NCBI RefSeq assembly: GCF_000150275.1
Contig: NW_002060949.1
Coordinates: 1,857,836-1,921,835, forward strand
Source: Trichoplax adhaerens
Lineage: Eukaryota > Placozoa > Uniplacotomia > Trichoplacea > Trichoplacidae
Length of the DNA stretch: 64,000 bases
Direction of reading: 5' to 3'
Shown here: positions 40,764-53,452 of the stretch, in pieces
Numbering within the stretch: position 1 is the stretch's first letter
Layout of the letters: every line of letters begins with the position of its first letter
Notes under the pieces: model-generated
The model's database searches: none
The model's input: only the letters and a program-made list of their open reading frames with translations
Told to the model about the DNA's origin: nothing
Position numbers and translations under genes: made by a program

Positions 40764-41296
40764 CTAAATAGATTGGGATCAGTTACTATACTGTAGTGAC
40801 TTATTGTTATCGAATTATTGAACCACAATCGCTATATTTGCAATACATTTGTGTTATACACGTATATGTAAGCATTTGTAATCTACGTGTACTTCCTGGT
40901 CTGAGTTATCATGATAAGTAATAATGTATTAAGTGCAGTATAATAGTAGCAATAAATACGCAATCTATTTGGGTTGGTTACTATATATATATTCGTATAT
41001 GTATCTATAGTTAAACGAAGAGTTCAGTTGTTGTTATCCCCTCCAGCGGATGTTAGAACCCGGGTTATCCCTCTTTTCCTATTCTGAATCAATATACTCT
41101 TCTTCCCTAATAATTTGTATGCTACACTATCGATGGACTCTCGACTGCCACCTCCATCTACGAAGGTACCTACTGAAGTAAATGCCGATACGTCAGGGCT
41201 AGTAAACCCGACGGCGATAACATCATATATATTAATATAGATGTATATATAGCCCATCTTCTACAGTATATATCTGTTTATCTAATTCTAGATATA

Positions 41297-42591
41297 CTGT
41301 ATAATATCTCCCATGTGACAGAATTCTATCGATACAAATACTTCAGTTCTGTATTTCTCGATTTTTCATACATACATATATATATATGTATGTAATTTAG
41401 AATAACAACCCCATATACAGTATCAATTTAGCCCGAATGCTAATATAGATCTACTGTATATCGCCGATATTCCATACTGTATATCTGGATATCTGATTCT
41501 CTCTCTCTATAATCTCTTATGGGAGAGAATTCGTCATGTATGAATTATCATTAAAATATAGTCCGATTGAATACTTATGCAGTGTACAATATTGGTAAAT
41601 ATCTCTTCGCTAATAATACTGCAATTATACAGTGAGTAGACAGTAAATTGGAGAACTGAGTACTTAAAATTATATGTAAACAGTACGCGAAGTGGCCTAA
41701 GTGGACAGTAGGCCCAGCCAGAATAGCTCCGATTACTCTGATACTCAGCGTCAATAACAGTACTGTACTGTAGACCATTCATAAATGGGGATATAACGGT
41801 CAGTGATACTTTCATCATTTATGGACTTAAGAGCAAGTTTAACTTTCTAACTTTACCAGATTCAGATATTTCAGAATCTCTCCATCAACCTCATATATCA
41901 TTCTATTATAGCTTTACTGTATTTTTAAAGAAAAATATGGCCCGAAAGTGACAAAATGTTATGAAACAGCCTGTACAGTACAACGAATCAGGAAACTACT
42001 GTACACAGTAACGGGGGTTTCTATACGGTACTGTATGTACAGTACAGTACCCACATTTGTACTGAACTGTATTGGCATTTCGAAAGTGCTAAGATTAGTT
42101 TACAGTACGGTACAGAAAAATTTCATTTATTACTGTCGAGATTTTAAACTTCTAACCAATTTTACGCGAAAAGTATAGAATATCTAGAAAAATAAGAACC
42201 AAATTGGCATTCCTGAGTTCTTAGGCTACAACTAAGTATAGAATTTATGTAGTTTGGGCCTGATTGAACTTGCACAATTATATCTTTTCAGGGTGCCATC
42301 GAAAATAATCAGATTCTCTACACTACTGTACTCTACTATAGTTATAACATTGAACATTTCATGACCATGGACCATAGAGAAAAACTTCCATTATTTACTA
42401 ATAATCAGATTCTGTACACTACTGTACTCTACTATGGTTATAACATTGAACATTTCATGACCATGGAGAAAAACTTCCATTACTTATCTAGTAAAAAAAA
42501 AGTGACGTAATGGAATCATTGGCCACTAGCCAAGTACAGTACGGTATAACCCAAGTCAAATAACAGCCTGAACCAAAGGGTTCTAACCCAA
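41297..42591. repeat. Direct repeat copy A (runs into the gap)
   Basis: Begins TACTGTATAATATCTCCCAT and is nearly identical to 43146-44250. Copy A has about 190 extra bp (roughly 41770-41972) that copy B lacks. It contains an internal unit of about 97 bp in two tandem copies (from about 42303 and 42400). Its right end is cut by the N gap, in the middle of the phrase GGTTCTAACCCA. Confidence 0.92.
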
Positions 42592-42641
42592 NNNNNNNNN
42601 NNNNNNNNNNNNNNNNNNNNNNNNNNNNNNNNNNNNNNNNN
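42592..42641. other. Assembly gap (50 N)
   Basis: Fifty consecutive N. A round 50 usually marks a gap of unknown or minimum size. It lies between two copies of a long direct repeat, so repeat collapse or expansion is the likely cause. Confidence 0.98.
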
Positions 42642-43040
42642 GTCCCGATTACTAATATGAAAGTTACTTAACGAAATTTGAATTGGTATAGAAATGAATG
42701 ATCTCTAGGATTTATGTAAATATTATTGAGAAGGTAGAAGTGATTGATACACATCAGTAGGTACTATTAGTTCTATTGCTCTCTTGCAATTCGTAGTGTT
42801 ATCCTACTGTAGTTCCCCTGTCCCAATTACTTTTGATTTCTATACTGTATATAGTAACCATCCTTATTCGGTAAACATACTAATACGAAAGTTACTTAAC
42901 GAAATTTGAAAAGTGATTGATACACATCAGTAGGTACTCTTAGTTCTATTGCTCTCTTGCAATTCGTAGTGTTACCCTACTATAGTTCCCCTGTCCCGGT
43001 TATTTTTGATTGCTATATATCATATTACAAAAAGTATTTC
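42642..43040. repeat. Local tandem duplication, about 238 bp period
   Basis: ACTAATAYGAAAGTTACTTA occurs at about 42651 and again at about 42889. Each is followed by AGTGATTGATACACATCAGT and AGTTCTATTGCTCTCTTGCA. The second unit is shorter. It sits between the two copies of the larger repeat and starts directly at the gap. Confidence 0.85.
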
Positions 43041-43145
43041 TAAGAGGATAATGTTCGTTAGTCAGCGATCTGATAGTTACTGAACCTCTGTTAAATGAGC
43101 ACATTATCGTAAACCGTCAGTAAAGCGACGGGAGTTTGCACTAGT

Positions 43146-44250
43146 ACTGTATAATATCTCCCATGTGACAGAATTCTATCTATACAAATACTTCAGTTCT
43201 GTATTTCTCGATTTTTCATACATACATATATATATATGTATGTAATTTAGAATAACAACCCCATATACAGTATCAATTTAGCCCGAATGCTAATATAGAT
43301 CTACTGTATATCGCCGATATTCCATATATCTGGACATCTGATTCTCTCTCTCTATAATCTCTTATGGGAGAGAATTCGTCATGTATGGATTATCATTAAA
43401 ATATAATCCGATTGAATACTTATGCAGTGTACAATATTGGTAAATATCTCTTCGCTAATAATACTGCAATTATACAAAGAGTAGACAGTAAATTGGAGAA
43501 CTGAGTACTTAAAATTATATGTAAACAGTACGCGAAGTGGCCTAAGTGTACAGTACATACAGCAGGCCCAGCCAGAATAGCTCCGATTACTCAGATACTC
43601 AGCGTCAATAACAGTACAGTACTGTACAGTACAACGAATCAGGAAACTACAGTACACAGTAAAACGGGGGGTTTCTATACGGTACTGTACTGTATGTACA
43701 GTACAGTACCCACATTTGTACTGAAGTGTATTGGCATTTCGAAAGTGCTAAGATTAGTTTACAGTACGGTACAGAGAAATTTCATTTATTACTGTCGAGA
43801 TTTTAAACTTCTAACCAATTTTACGCGAAAAGTATAGAATATCTAGAAAAATAAGAACCAAATTGGCATTCCTGAGTTCTTAGGCTACAACTAAGTATAG
43901 AATTTATGTAGCTTGGGCCTGATTGAACTTGCACAATTATATCTTTTCAGGGTGCCATCGAAAATAATCAGATTCTCTACACAACTGTACTCTACTATGG
44001 TTATAACATTGAACATTTCATGACCATGGACCATGGAGAAAAACTTCCATTATTTATTAATAATCAGATTCTGTACACTACTGTACTCTACTATGGTTAT
44101 AACATTGAACATTTCATAACCATGGAGAAAAACTTCCATTACTTGTCTAGTAAAAAAAAGTGACGTAATGGAATCATTGGCCACTAGCCAAGTACAGTAC
44201 GGTATAACCCAAGTCAAATAACAGCCTGGAACCAAAGGGTTCTAACCCAA
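43146..44250. repeat. Direct repeat copy B
   Basis: Near-identical second copy of 41297-42591, offset by 1,849 bp at the left end and about 1,658 bp at the right end, so about 190 bp are missing here. The missing block is bounded by CAGTAC/TACTGTAC motifs in copy A, which suggests deletion between short repeats. The copy keeps both internal 97-bp units (from about 43962 and 44060). Confidence 0.92.
43681..43710. repeat. Perfect 14-bp-arm palindrome
   Basis: GGTACTGTACTGTA is followed by a TG spacer and then its exact reverse complement. The matching site in copy A (about 42028-42052) is shorter and imperfect by one TACTG unit, so the palindrome varies between copies. Confidence 0.9.
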
Positions 44251-44299
44251 GTCAATAACCCGGTATCACCAAGAAGGCGTGTTTTTTTTCCAATACTGT

Positions 44300-44375
44300 C
44301 TATTGTACTGTACTGTACACTACAGTACTTTTCTGCGCCACCGTACTGTACAACAGTACTGTATACTGTACTCCA
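44300..44375. repeat. TACTGTA/CAGTAC palindrome cluster upstream of CC2D1
   Basis: Several overlapping GTACTGTAC and ACAGTACTGTA motifs within 75 bp, ending about 120 bp before the CC2D1 start codon. The same motif is common across the window (35.7-35.87, 41.75, 41.97-42.11 and 43.6-43.7 kb). It could be a dispersed simple repeat or part of the promoter region. Confidence 0.7.
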
Positions 44376-44497
44376 AGCATTTTATAATCTGCCCGAGTAT
44401 GACGTAGGCCCCACTGCTCCTTGCCTACCTGTGATTTCTAAAGTGGCACATTCTGCTTTCTAAAAATACTGTAAATATTGCAGATACTCCTTCAAAT

Positions 44498-47400
44498 ATG
44501 TTCAAAAGAAAGTCCAAAGCTAGTAAAGACAATGATTTAGCCAAAACGGTAAAAATAGAATAACCGAATGGACGATCTTACCTAAGTACTAAAGTTTACA
44601 GTTTTCAACGACTTTACAGTTGAAAACTTCAACTGTGCCTTCTATGTGTCTGTTGTATTACCAGTTAACAGTTATACTCGCACTCTTTCATTAGCTGTAT
44701 ACATACCATGAAAAATGTCGCTGTGGATTCATTTCAATCGTGTCATGTGTTAATTTAATTAAAAGAAATTTTGTAAAAATAACGCCAGTAACATAAATTG
44801 CCTATTTTGGACAGATATACATGTCTTACATAGGGTAAAATGCTACTACCATATTGAAGAAGGCAGTACTGACACTATTGCACCGGTCGTAATGTTCAAT
44901 GGTTTAGTCTTTCAATGGAAAGAAGACTCACTGTACACTCTTTCTATAGTAGTATATCATAATATAATATCGTACGAATGCATTGGATTAATTTTAAAAT
45001 TGTAGAAGTATATATACATACTGACAAATCTCAGTATAACGCTACACTTGAATACTGTCACCTTCTAATAGTATCCCCCACACCTCCATCATCTACAATA
45101 CTGTAGACATTTGCCAATACTCGAGTATCTTGCCAAACGATGGATGCTTTCGTATTTATTACTAACTTACTTGTGGGCTATGAACCTCAGCAATTATAGT
45201 AATTCTGTACACGTGAAATACAATCGTGTACTGATGCCAGCTTTTGTTACTTTTTATGACTATTAACTAGTACACTCGTAGATATGAAATAGGTACTGTT
45301 TTGACTCGTACTGTATAGTGCGAACGTCTACTCTCACTAGTTAATTCACCAGTTAGGATATCTCTAGGTCAAGCCCTTTAATCGTATCCTATTCATCTAC
45401 ACGGAAAATAGAGTAAAGTAGCACAATGTATATTATAGATTTAACACACGGTAGTTATGAATTGTAAGTAATTTCCAGATAATGCAATGAACGAGTTCTT
45501 TTTCATGCACTTTATATGCATATATATATATACAACACGTATAATGAACACAGCTTGGTATTGGCATGGTCAACAACGATGATGATGATGACGCTAATTT
45601 AGAAGCTGAAATGGCTGCGATCGCTGGCATATCACCATCAAAAGATAAAAAAAAATCAAAGTCAAAAGGTACAGTACATTATTATACCCGCATAATAAAC
45701 CTTCAGTGCACACTAATCATTATCTCAACAAGGTGTGGTGTATTATAAAACTTTAGCTATTCAACATACTTAGAACGAGTTTCGATGTCTAGATATTAAA
45801 ATATTGATATCTCTATGATCGACTTTTTTCTAGAAGTAACCATCAATGAAATACAAAAAATGGCCGCTAAGAACATAATGGATATCGATGATGGCAACAA
45901 TGATGATGATGATGATGAGATAGATCAAGCGGAATTGATGGTTAAATCATTTTTTTAATTAGTTTTAAATAGACTTCCCATCATTATAATATTTAGGAAT
46001 ATTTAACCACTATCATAAGCAGTCCATATAAAGCAAATTATTCTTAATTAAAGGATGAACTAAATGATTTCATTGATGAAGATGACGATATGGCTCACAC
46101 GGAGACAGCAGTCAAGGTAATGATTTTTTGTATTTCATGTGGAGTGGTATAATTTCCACGTCACTTGTATCTTAGTAATTTATGTATAATGTCTCGTAAT
46201 TGTAATTCCACCACACATTTGCTGAAAGTTTAAGCTTACATAATCAATTTACCGATATAAAAACTTAAATGTATTATTTTAAATTATAAAATAACGCTTT
46301 TTTACGTTCATTATTATTATAACTATTGAACATTATTACACAACAACTATTGCCTCTTATTAAGTACAGTATATGCAGAAATTGCAATACTAGTACATAA
46401 ACATTACAATGAAGATGGTATATTGTCATCTTAGGCCAGTGATGAAGCAAAGTCTCTTACTACAGATGATACCTTAGCAGCTTTGCAAGATAGGAAAGCA
46501 ATGTACGAAGCTGCACTAACATTTGCTACACAGTCCAATGATAGTTCACGTATGAGAAGGATTACTCGTGGCTTAAAGGTAATTTATGAGCCATTACGAA
46601 ATCCTATCAGGATTTACCAATGTAATGATAAAAATCTTGTTTAGCCTTCGTATTTGCTGTCAAAATTTTAGTCTATTACAGTATAATGAAACACCTAAAT
46701 AAACAATGTTATCATATCTTTCTATGCAGGATTTGGATTCCATGATTAAAAGTGCTTCTTCCGGTAAACTCATAAATTTGGATGAGATGCCAGGGCCTGT
46801 AAGTGTTGGTGTTTCGCCAGCTCGACCCAGAAGTGATGATAAGCCTTCAGAAACCGTAAAAGCTGAAGCCGATAACAAAATTCAAATATTAACTGAAAGA
46901 CTCTCTCAGTATAAGAAGGCAGCGCTTGCTGCCAAGAAGGATAATAACATAGAATTGGCCAAGCAATTTCTAATAATTTCCAAGGTAGTTGCAGCTATAG
47001 TTACTGCTAAAATTTACAATAACCATGGTCGGTAAACTTAATGCTCAAACATAAATATTTAACTTCCCTATTTTATTTTCATTATGTGACTAAATACAGA
47101 AAATTGAGTCAATGCTAGAATCGGTAAAAGCTGGAAACGACATAGATATTTCGGCTTTAGACCCGCCTACTTACCATGCAAAACCTCCTTCGGCAGCACC
47201 ACCAGAAGTATCACCTTCATCGGACCTACCTGCAAGCGATGAAACTCTTGATGACTCTGCAGCCCCAGTGAGTACGTTGGATGCTCTGACAATGCGGATA
47301 CAACGGTTTTCAACTATTATTGAAGCAGCTAAAGAAGCAGGAAATGGCTCAAAAGTCCGTCGTCATACAAGACTTCTAAAGGTTTATTACAAAGAGAATT

Positions 47401-50400
47401 TTGTACATTATTTTTATACGTAAATTAGATATTGACACTATATAATTGATACAATATTGCGGTTTACAATTTATAGGAAGTACAAAATGCCATGAAATGT
47501 TTTAAACAAGGCTTATCGTATGACTGGGAAGCCGTTCCGACACTGCCAGGTCAGCAGTTTTGCTAGTGTAAAATATGGTCATACATTAGAAACTAAAATT
47601 CGCTCTGGAATACCTACGTATACCGATTGAAGTTATCTCAATTTTACGTCTTGCCTACGAGTTAAACTTTTTCGTTTGCTGGATCTGCTTTACTTATTAT
47701 AATGTTGTATATGATACTGTTTTCATTTTGCACCATAACAATATTTTCTATCATTTGAATGGCTCGTTTATCAATTTTTAAGTTGATTCAAGCAGCTGAT
47801 TATATATCTAGTAAACATGATACAAATGATACTGTATGCTTAGGACTTCCCCCAGTACCGCCACCCGATTCTGGAGAGTCAAACAAATCTAGTGTTACTG
47901 CAAGTCCTAAGAAATCTGGTGGTAATCCTGCAGCTCCTGTAGATACTATGGATGCATTACTCATGAGACTTGAAAAATTTGAAAAGGCAGTCGAAACAGC
48001 CCAAGAAAATGGTAATGAAGCAAAAGCAAGACGCTCTGGAAGGATTGTTACAGTTAGTCTAAATCAATCAATTAATTAAAATCTTATTGAAAGTTAAAAT
48101 TTTACGCTTTACACTTACGATGCATACCTGATTATAATAGCAAATTCAACAAGCAATTGCACATCTTAAAGCCGGCAAACCGTATGATTGGGAATCTATA
48201 CCGGAATTACCAGGTTTGATATACAGTATTACAGAAATACGTACCTATTGTATCCCAGAAAGTATTCTTAAAAATCATTCATATAATGCAAATAAATTCG
48301 TAATTTCGCTTATTGAAAAACGTCAAGTTGCATATAACGTCACTCTTTCCGAAGAAGTCACTTTTAATAACAACTTACATTTTTAATAGGTTTTGCTCCC
48401 ATTCCGTTGCCCAATACAAGCCAGCAACCTGTTAAGGCATCTATTGAAGCTAGCGGTAATATAAAATCTCTAATTTTTTGCAACATAGTATAGCAATAAT
48501 TTTCAGTTTCTCCTTTGTTATCTGTTGATTTTACAGCTTCTAAAGTCACTCCCAAATCGTCCCCCGTGAGTACATTACCCTTGTAGTACAAAATATGAAC
48601 TATACTGCATATGCAGTGTATCTGGCGAAAATTCGCAAGATCTGTAATCCAGTGTATCAATTTTTAATGCTGCCTTTTCAAAAATATTCTGAATAAGATA
48701 TTAAATATTATTACCCCTATGTAAGCTTGCAGGCTATTTGCTAGTATTTAAGAAATAATCTCTATTTATTGTTGTAGACTAAGATGCCGACCCGAAATCA
48801 GCAACAGCTGAAATTTCTCTTAGATAGACAACATCAATTCAAAGCTGCTGCTCTAGCAGCAAAGAAGAAAGGAAATATTGATACTGCCAAGGATTATCTG
48901 AGAAAAGCCAAGGTGCAAACAACTATTTATTTTCGTTACTTGTCATAAAATTTGTAAAGTACGATATGATATTTGTAGATGGCCTTACATCGAACTAGGA
49001 TCCTAACACCTTTATTTGACTTATTTATTAAAGGGCTTTGATCAGATGATTGAAGCAGCTGAAAGTGGATTACCTTGTGACTTGAGCAATGTACAGTAGA
49101 AATTATATAGATATTCGCACAATTTAGCCTTCATACTCGAATCTTTTATTCAAGACGTTTTATAAATCATTACAATTTCTAATATCTTACTTGTGTTATC
49201 CTTTAGTTACCTCCACCACCTAATCTTGAATCAGACTCAAATCAAACAGCGGATAAGAATCAAACTGTCGATGGGCCTATTTCTGCTAGTGATGGGGATG
49301 CAAACGCCCTATATGAACGACTAGATGCTGCGATAATCAAACAGATGGAGGTTACTAGTTAAAACAGCAATCTAAATTCTCGATGTAGTTAAGCTCGTCA
49401 CCGTCGTTAAAATTAGCGGTCATATTGTCTGTCATGATAGGTTTGCTTGCAAAATACTCAATATTATGCCAAACTGGGGGACTTGGAGAATTCAAAACGG
49501 TAAACAAAGAAATGTTCTATTGATACGTTCACAAAAAATAATGAATAATACTTATTATTTTATTTAGATACGAAAAACTAGGAGCCGAGTGCCGTATTAG
49601 TTTAGACTATCTTCGAAATTCAAAGTCTCATAAAGATCCAGTTCCACGTTTTCATTATGAAATTAAAAAATTCACCGTCATCAAGTTGGTATCACTTTAT
49701 ACTCTATACCAGAATTATATTTTCTTTAATTTTGTAAAGAATTTACTGTTAACATATCTATAGGTCCTTTTCGGAAATTAGTAGTTCGGAAGCCTATATT
49801 AAAGTATCTCGGTGTATTAATCTACCTCTGCCGTCAGGTAAAACTGTACAATCTAGAACTAAGTTGTCGCTTGTAACGTTCCAATTCTTAATTACTTGTA
49901 ACTTGTATGTAGATTAGAGTCCAGTAAGCAGAAGCATGTTCTTTTTAAACCTATACTAACGAGTAGTTCTTGTAGGATACACCGCGAACGATTTCCATTG
50001 TTACGTTGCTTATGAATTTCCGTTCCCTTCGGTATGCCAAATTTACCATTGTAAAAGTTCGGCAATACTTACTTCTGATAACTTAAGATTTATTCGTAAT
50101 TACGGTAGGATGCCCCTCAAAGTGGACGAACAAGTACTGTCAAGCACACAGTTAACCCAGGTAATTTAGGGTTATATCTTAGTTATAAATTCTTCCATAC
50201 ACTTGAATATTAATGTCAATGTTTGTAGAATTCAGTGACGAAATTAAAGTCAAGATTGATAGAAAGCAACGATCGCTAGCTAGAATCTTTAAGCGCCAAT
50301 CATTAAAGCTAGAATTGCTTTACGAAAGGTGTTAACTTATCACTAACGCATTCATATTATAGTAGCCATAGTTCTAATTCTTATGAATGTCTACATATTT

Positions 50401-51913
50401 GATACGCTCAATCGTAGAGGTTTTCTTCAACGCGATAAACTATTAGCTCAAGCAAATATTAAATTAGCTGGTTTGGAAAGTAAATGCGAAGTTCATCAAT
50501 GTGTTGATGTAAGAGGAAGCATAGAATAGTTCATTATTATAATGTTACCCATTGATGTAATTTAAAAGTATTTAATATACGTAATATACAAATTTTCATA
50601 TATATCTGTCCTAACAGTTAATGGACGGTCGACGGCCTTGTGGTGGTAAAATAGAAGTCAGCATTCGTATCCGCGAGCCAGTTTCCGAAAAAGAAATCTC
50701 AGAAATTCAGGAAAGATGGCTCGTATTGGATACAAGCTCTGGAGTACCTCATGTACGATATTTAACTTAGAAAGCTGTGCATTGTTGACTCTATTGATAT
50801 TGTAGCATTTAAGTACATAGTTTAAATTTGTATTTCATGTAGATTGAGAATTTAGCTGGCGCTGCATTGGCACCTTCAATCCGGTAACTGATAAGCTTTT
50901 AAACAGTGAATTTTCTGCCTCTAGCAGCTAACATTGTATCGTACTTACGAAAATATCGATTTACTATAGCAATAAAACTGCCAAAGCGTCTAATACCACT
51001 TCAGCTAAAAGGTTAATAAAAGTATCTAGTATAAGTTATCATCAAATGTTTAAATCATGCTGGATAACTTGCTAACTCGGAATCATTATGTTATATATTG
51101 TATCCACTAGCAGCTCAACAACTCCAAACTATAGTAGTTTAGCTGTGTTAAAATCTGAATGCCAGCGAATCGAAAAGCAGGTTTGCGTTTTACACTTGAG
51201 ATAATGACGGTAGATTAGCAAGCTATAACTGATCGCATGATTGTATACTGAATTCAATACTTAACTTATTAGATGATAAGCATTAAGTCGAAAGGTACAT
51301 CTCCTCCAAAGAACTTATCGACAGCATTGAAGCATTATAAGGATCTAGCAGGTGATCTAGAAAAGAAATTGAAGTCAGGAGGCGTGTCAGCCTGGAAAGG
51401 TAACATGACTACATCTTTAGCTTTGTGTTTCCTTTAATTTAAATCTTTATGGCTCTACGCTCACTAACCAATTGATAATAATTTGGTCTATACTTTAGAT
51501 TTATACACGTATTAAGGTATCTAATATTATAGATTACTGTATTGATTCGTTTCTGTTCTACTGTAGATTATACCCAGAATCTGGAAAAGAAAATTCAGGA
51601 AGAACATGCACTAGCTGTCCAATTAAATACTCAAGGAAATAAGGTATACATGTGACGTACACGTATTTTATTTTTCTTACGATTTAGTTCATTTGATGAT
51701 CCTTTTTACGTGAAAAATTATTTTAACAACAGGCCGGAGCAGTTCAAGCCTTGCAGCGTAAAAAGTTAATGCAAAGCGAGGTACGATACTCTCATTAATT
51801 ACAAATTACTAACTTTTAGTATATTTCATTCAATAATTACAATAATATAACGACAATTTTACCAAATATTAAAACTATAGGCTGCATCCATCAAAGCCAA
51901 ATTGAAATTGTAA
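44498..51913 (+). CDS. CC2D1: Coiled-coil and C2 domain protein CC2D1 (Lgd/Freud family)
   Basis: Thirty exons, all with in-frame GT-AG junctions: 44498-44548, 45554-45668, 45834-45940, 46054-46116, 46435-46578, 46730-46984, 47100-47381, 47477-47549, 47844-48052, 48141-48213, 48390-48455, 48537-48565, 48778-48912, 49034-49090, 49207-49350, 49441-49499, 49568-49684, 49764-49837, 49976-50031, 50109-50160, 50229-50328, 50418-50508, 50618-50752, 50843-50883, 50970-51011, 51111-51180, 51273-51399, 51567-51643, 51733-51780, 51881-51913. They encode 974 aa (human CC2D1A is about 951). Start MFKRKSK matches the family. Five DM14 repeats lie near 124-181, 211-268, 308-364, 401-458 and 496-558. A C2 domain follows (about 640-800), then the family-typical MDGRRPCGGKIEV and ERWLVLD, and a basic coiled-coil C-terminus. 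Known role: binds ESCRT-III CHMP4/Shrub and regulates endosomal sorting and Notch trafficking. The acidic N-terminal part (Asp runs) is also family-like. Vertebrate members have four DM14 repeats as I recall. Confidence 0.94.
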
Positions 51914-53452
51914 AATCTGCAGTAAACATGAACTATGATTGGTATCAGTTAATGTATATACATATGCATTATTGAGTGTGCAAAATTACACACTTGGAAA
52001 CGTTTGTTCTGAAACAGTATAGCACTGATATCACGACGAAAAGTGATACAGTATTTGATGCGTTCTATATATATCATTAGTCTACTATTCTGTTGTACAA
52101 TGTAAAGCAGGGGTGTATTTTACGTATTTTTGGTAATCCTCAGACCCTAGACTATATATTAAATTGCATTTAAAATTAATTTGGAGCAACTTTTTAGATG
52201 AAAGACTCATTTCTTATGTCATGACAGTAGAATAAACATATGATAATATTTATGTTAAGTTGATAATTGAATGTGTTATATCTGTAACAAAGAAGGTGAA
52301 CGAATAGATTTGGTCAGAGACTACTGAATACTCTCTAATCCAAAAATAATCACTTTCTCCTAATCTAAAAGAGAAAATAGAAAGCCAACGGACCTACAGT
52401 GCAAACAATGTGGAAGCTGATTCCACTATGTACAGTATTATACTGTTCGTACTGTAAGCTAGTTGAGCATTCCTTTCTTCTTTATTTTTAGATCGGGAGA
52501 AGGGAAGAAGTGTTCATTTTAGGGAGAGGAGTTGCTTAGAAGTCCCACCTTGGGTCCTGAAGATTTTGTTAGTTTACCAAGTAATGCAAACGCTTATATA
52601 ATAACTAAGAAACTATTCTATGATCCAAGAAAAATTAAAGAAATTACTCTTATAACATATCGATGCTACTTTTTACGAGATCATTATCATCAAGTCGTTT
52701 ATGGTATCCACCATGATCAAGAAAAAAGCGATTAACTACGGTTACGCTATATCGATTGAACTAAAAAAGATGTATTTGTTGCCTATCGCTTAAATTTATG
52801 TAGCATTTGATAACAATATACTGTATTTTATTAGCAAGACTAATAATATAATTATAATCATTTACCCACCATAGTTTCATGATGATAACCTATGCACGTT
52901 CCTATTTATTTTGCATCTCTAACACTACCATATTACATTAATAGATTGTATCAGCTAGACCAATGAAAGCAACGCCCTGTTAGCATTCCCTAGTAGGTTC
53001 AATAAATAAACTTTGTCGAATTTACGTTTACAAGGTTTGAGCGTACCCGATCACGTGCAAATGCACATTTTTTTTTATTAATAACTTCTCCGGTTGAAAT
53101 TACTCACTTTAACTAAATGTAGCTAAAGTATACTAGCGTTGATTAAGTGTGATTTAAGAGTAAGCTTACAATTTCATCAGTACCAACAGCTGTCAATAAT
53201 TGTAATTATGAGCCAATAGTAGGTACCATATAGGGCTCATCAAAAAAGTTATTAATCACTGGTCCTGTTTGATCTAATTTTAAGGTTGAAAACACATAGA
53301 AACGACATTTACTTGATAAAAGTCTCTTTAGAATTACTTCTTACCGCCGTCAATGCCTATATATTACTGTAATTTATGAATAGAGACCTTTATGCTTTAG
53401 CGGATTGGATATTATTTAGCAATTATTTAAGTTTCTGTGTAGATTGGTCAAG
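51914..53452. other. Intergenic region, CC2D1 to first kinase
   Basis: It should hold the CC2D1 3' UTR and the promoter/5' UTR of the kinase gene. No domain-bearing frame is seen; the open frame near 52.53-52.73 kb has no recognisable similarity. Confidence 0.65.
52231..52236 (+). terminator. Candidate poly(A) signal of CC2D1
   Basis: AATAAA about 320 nt after the CC2D1 stop codon. Plausible position, low specificity. Confidence 0.35.

Larger units (their letters stand above)
40764..44497. other. Repeat-rich intergenic region with assembly gap
   Basis: No coding gene recognised. It holds the two copies of a direct repeat of about 1.2 kb, a smaller tandem duplication after the gap, several TACTGTA palindromes, and the CC2D1 promoter region at the right end. 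The two near-identical minus-strand frames at about 41.53-41.82 and 43.38-43.66 kb are simply the same repeat sequence twice. Confidence 0.7.

Noticed and set aside
38450-40980. Terminal inverted repeats of the hAT-like element
   Set aside because: I could not find a convincing pair of inverted ends or an 8-bp target duplication by eye.
41534-43657. Two near-identical minus-strand frames of about 93 codons
   Set aside because: They are the same segment of the duplicated repeat. Conservation reflects recent duplication, not coding constraint.
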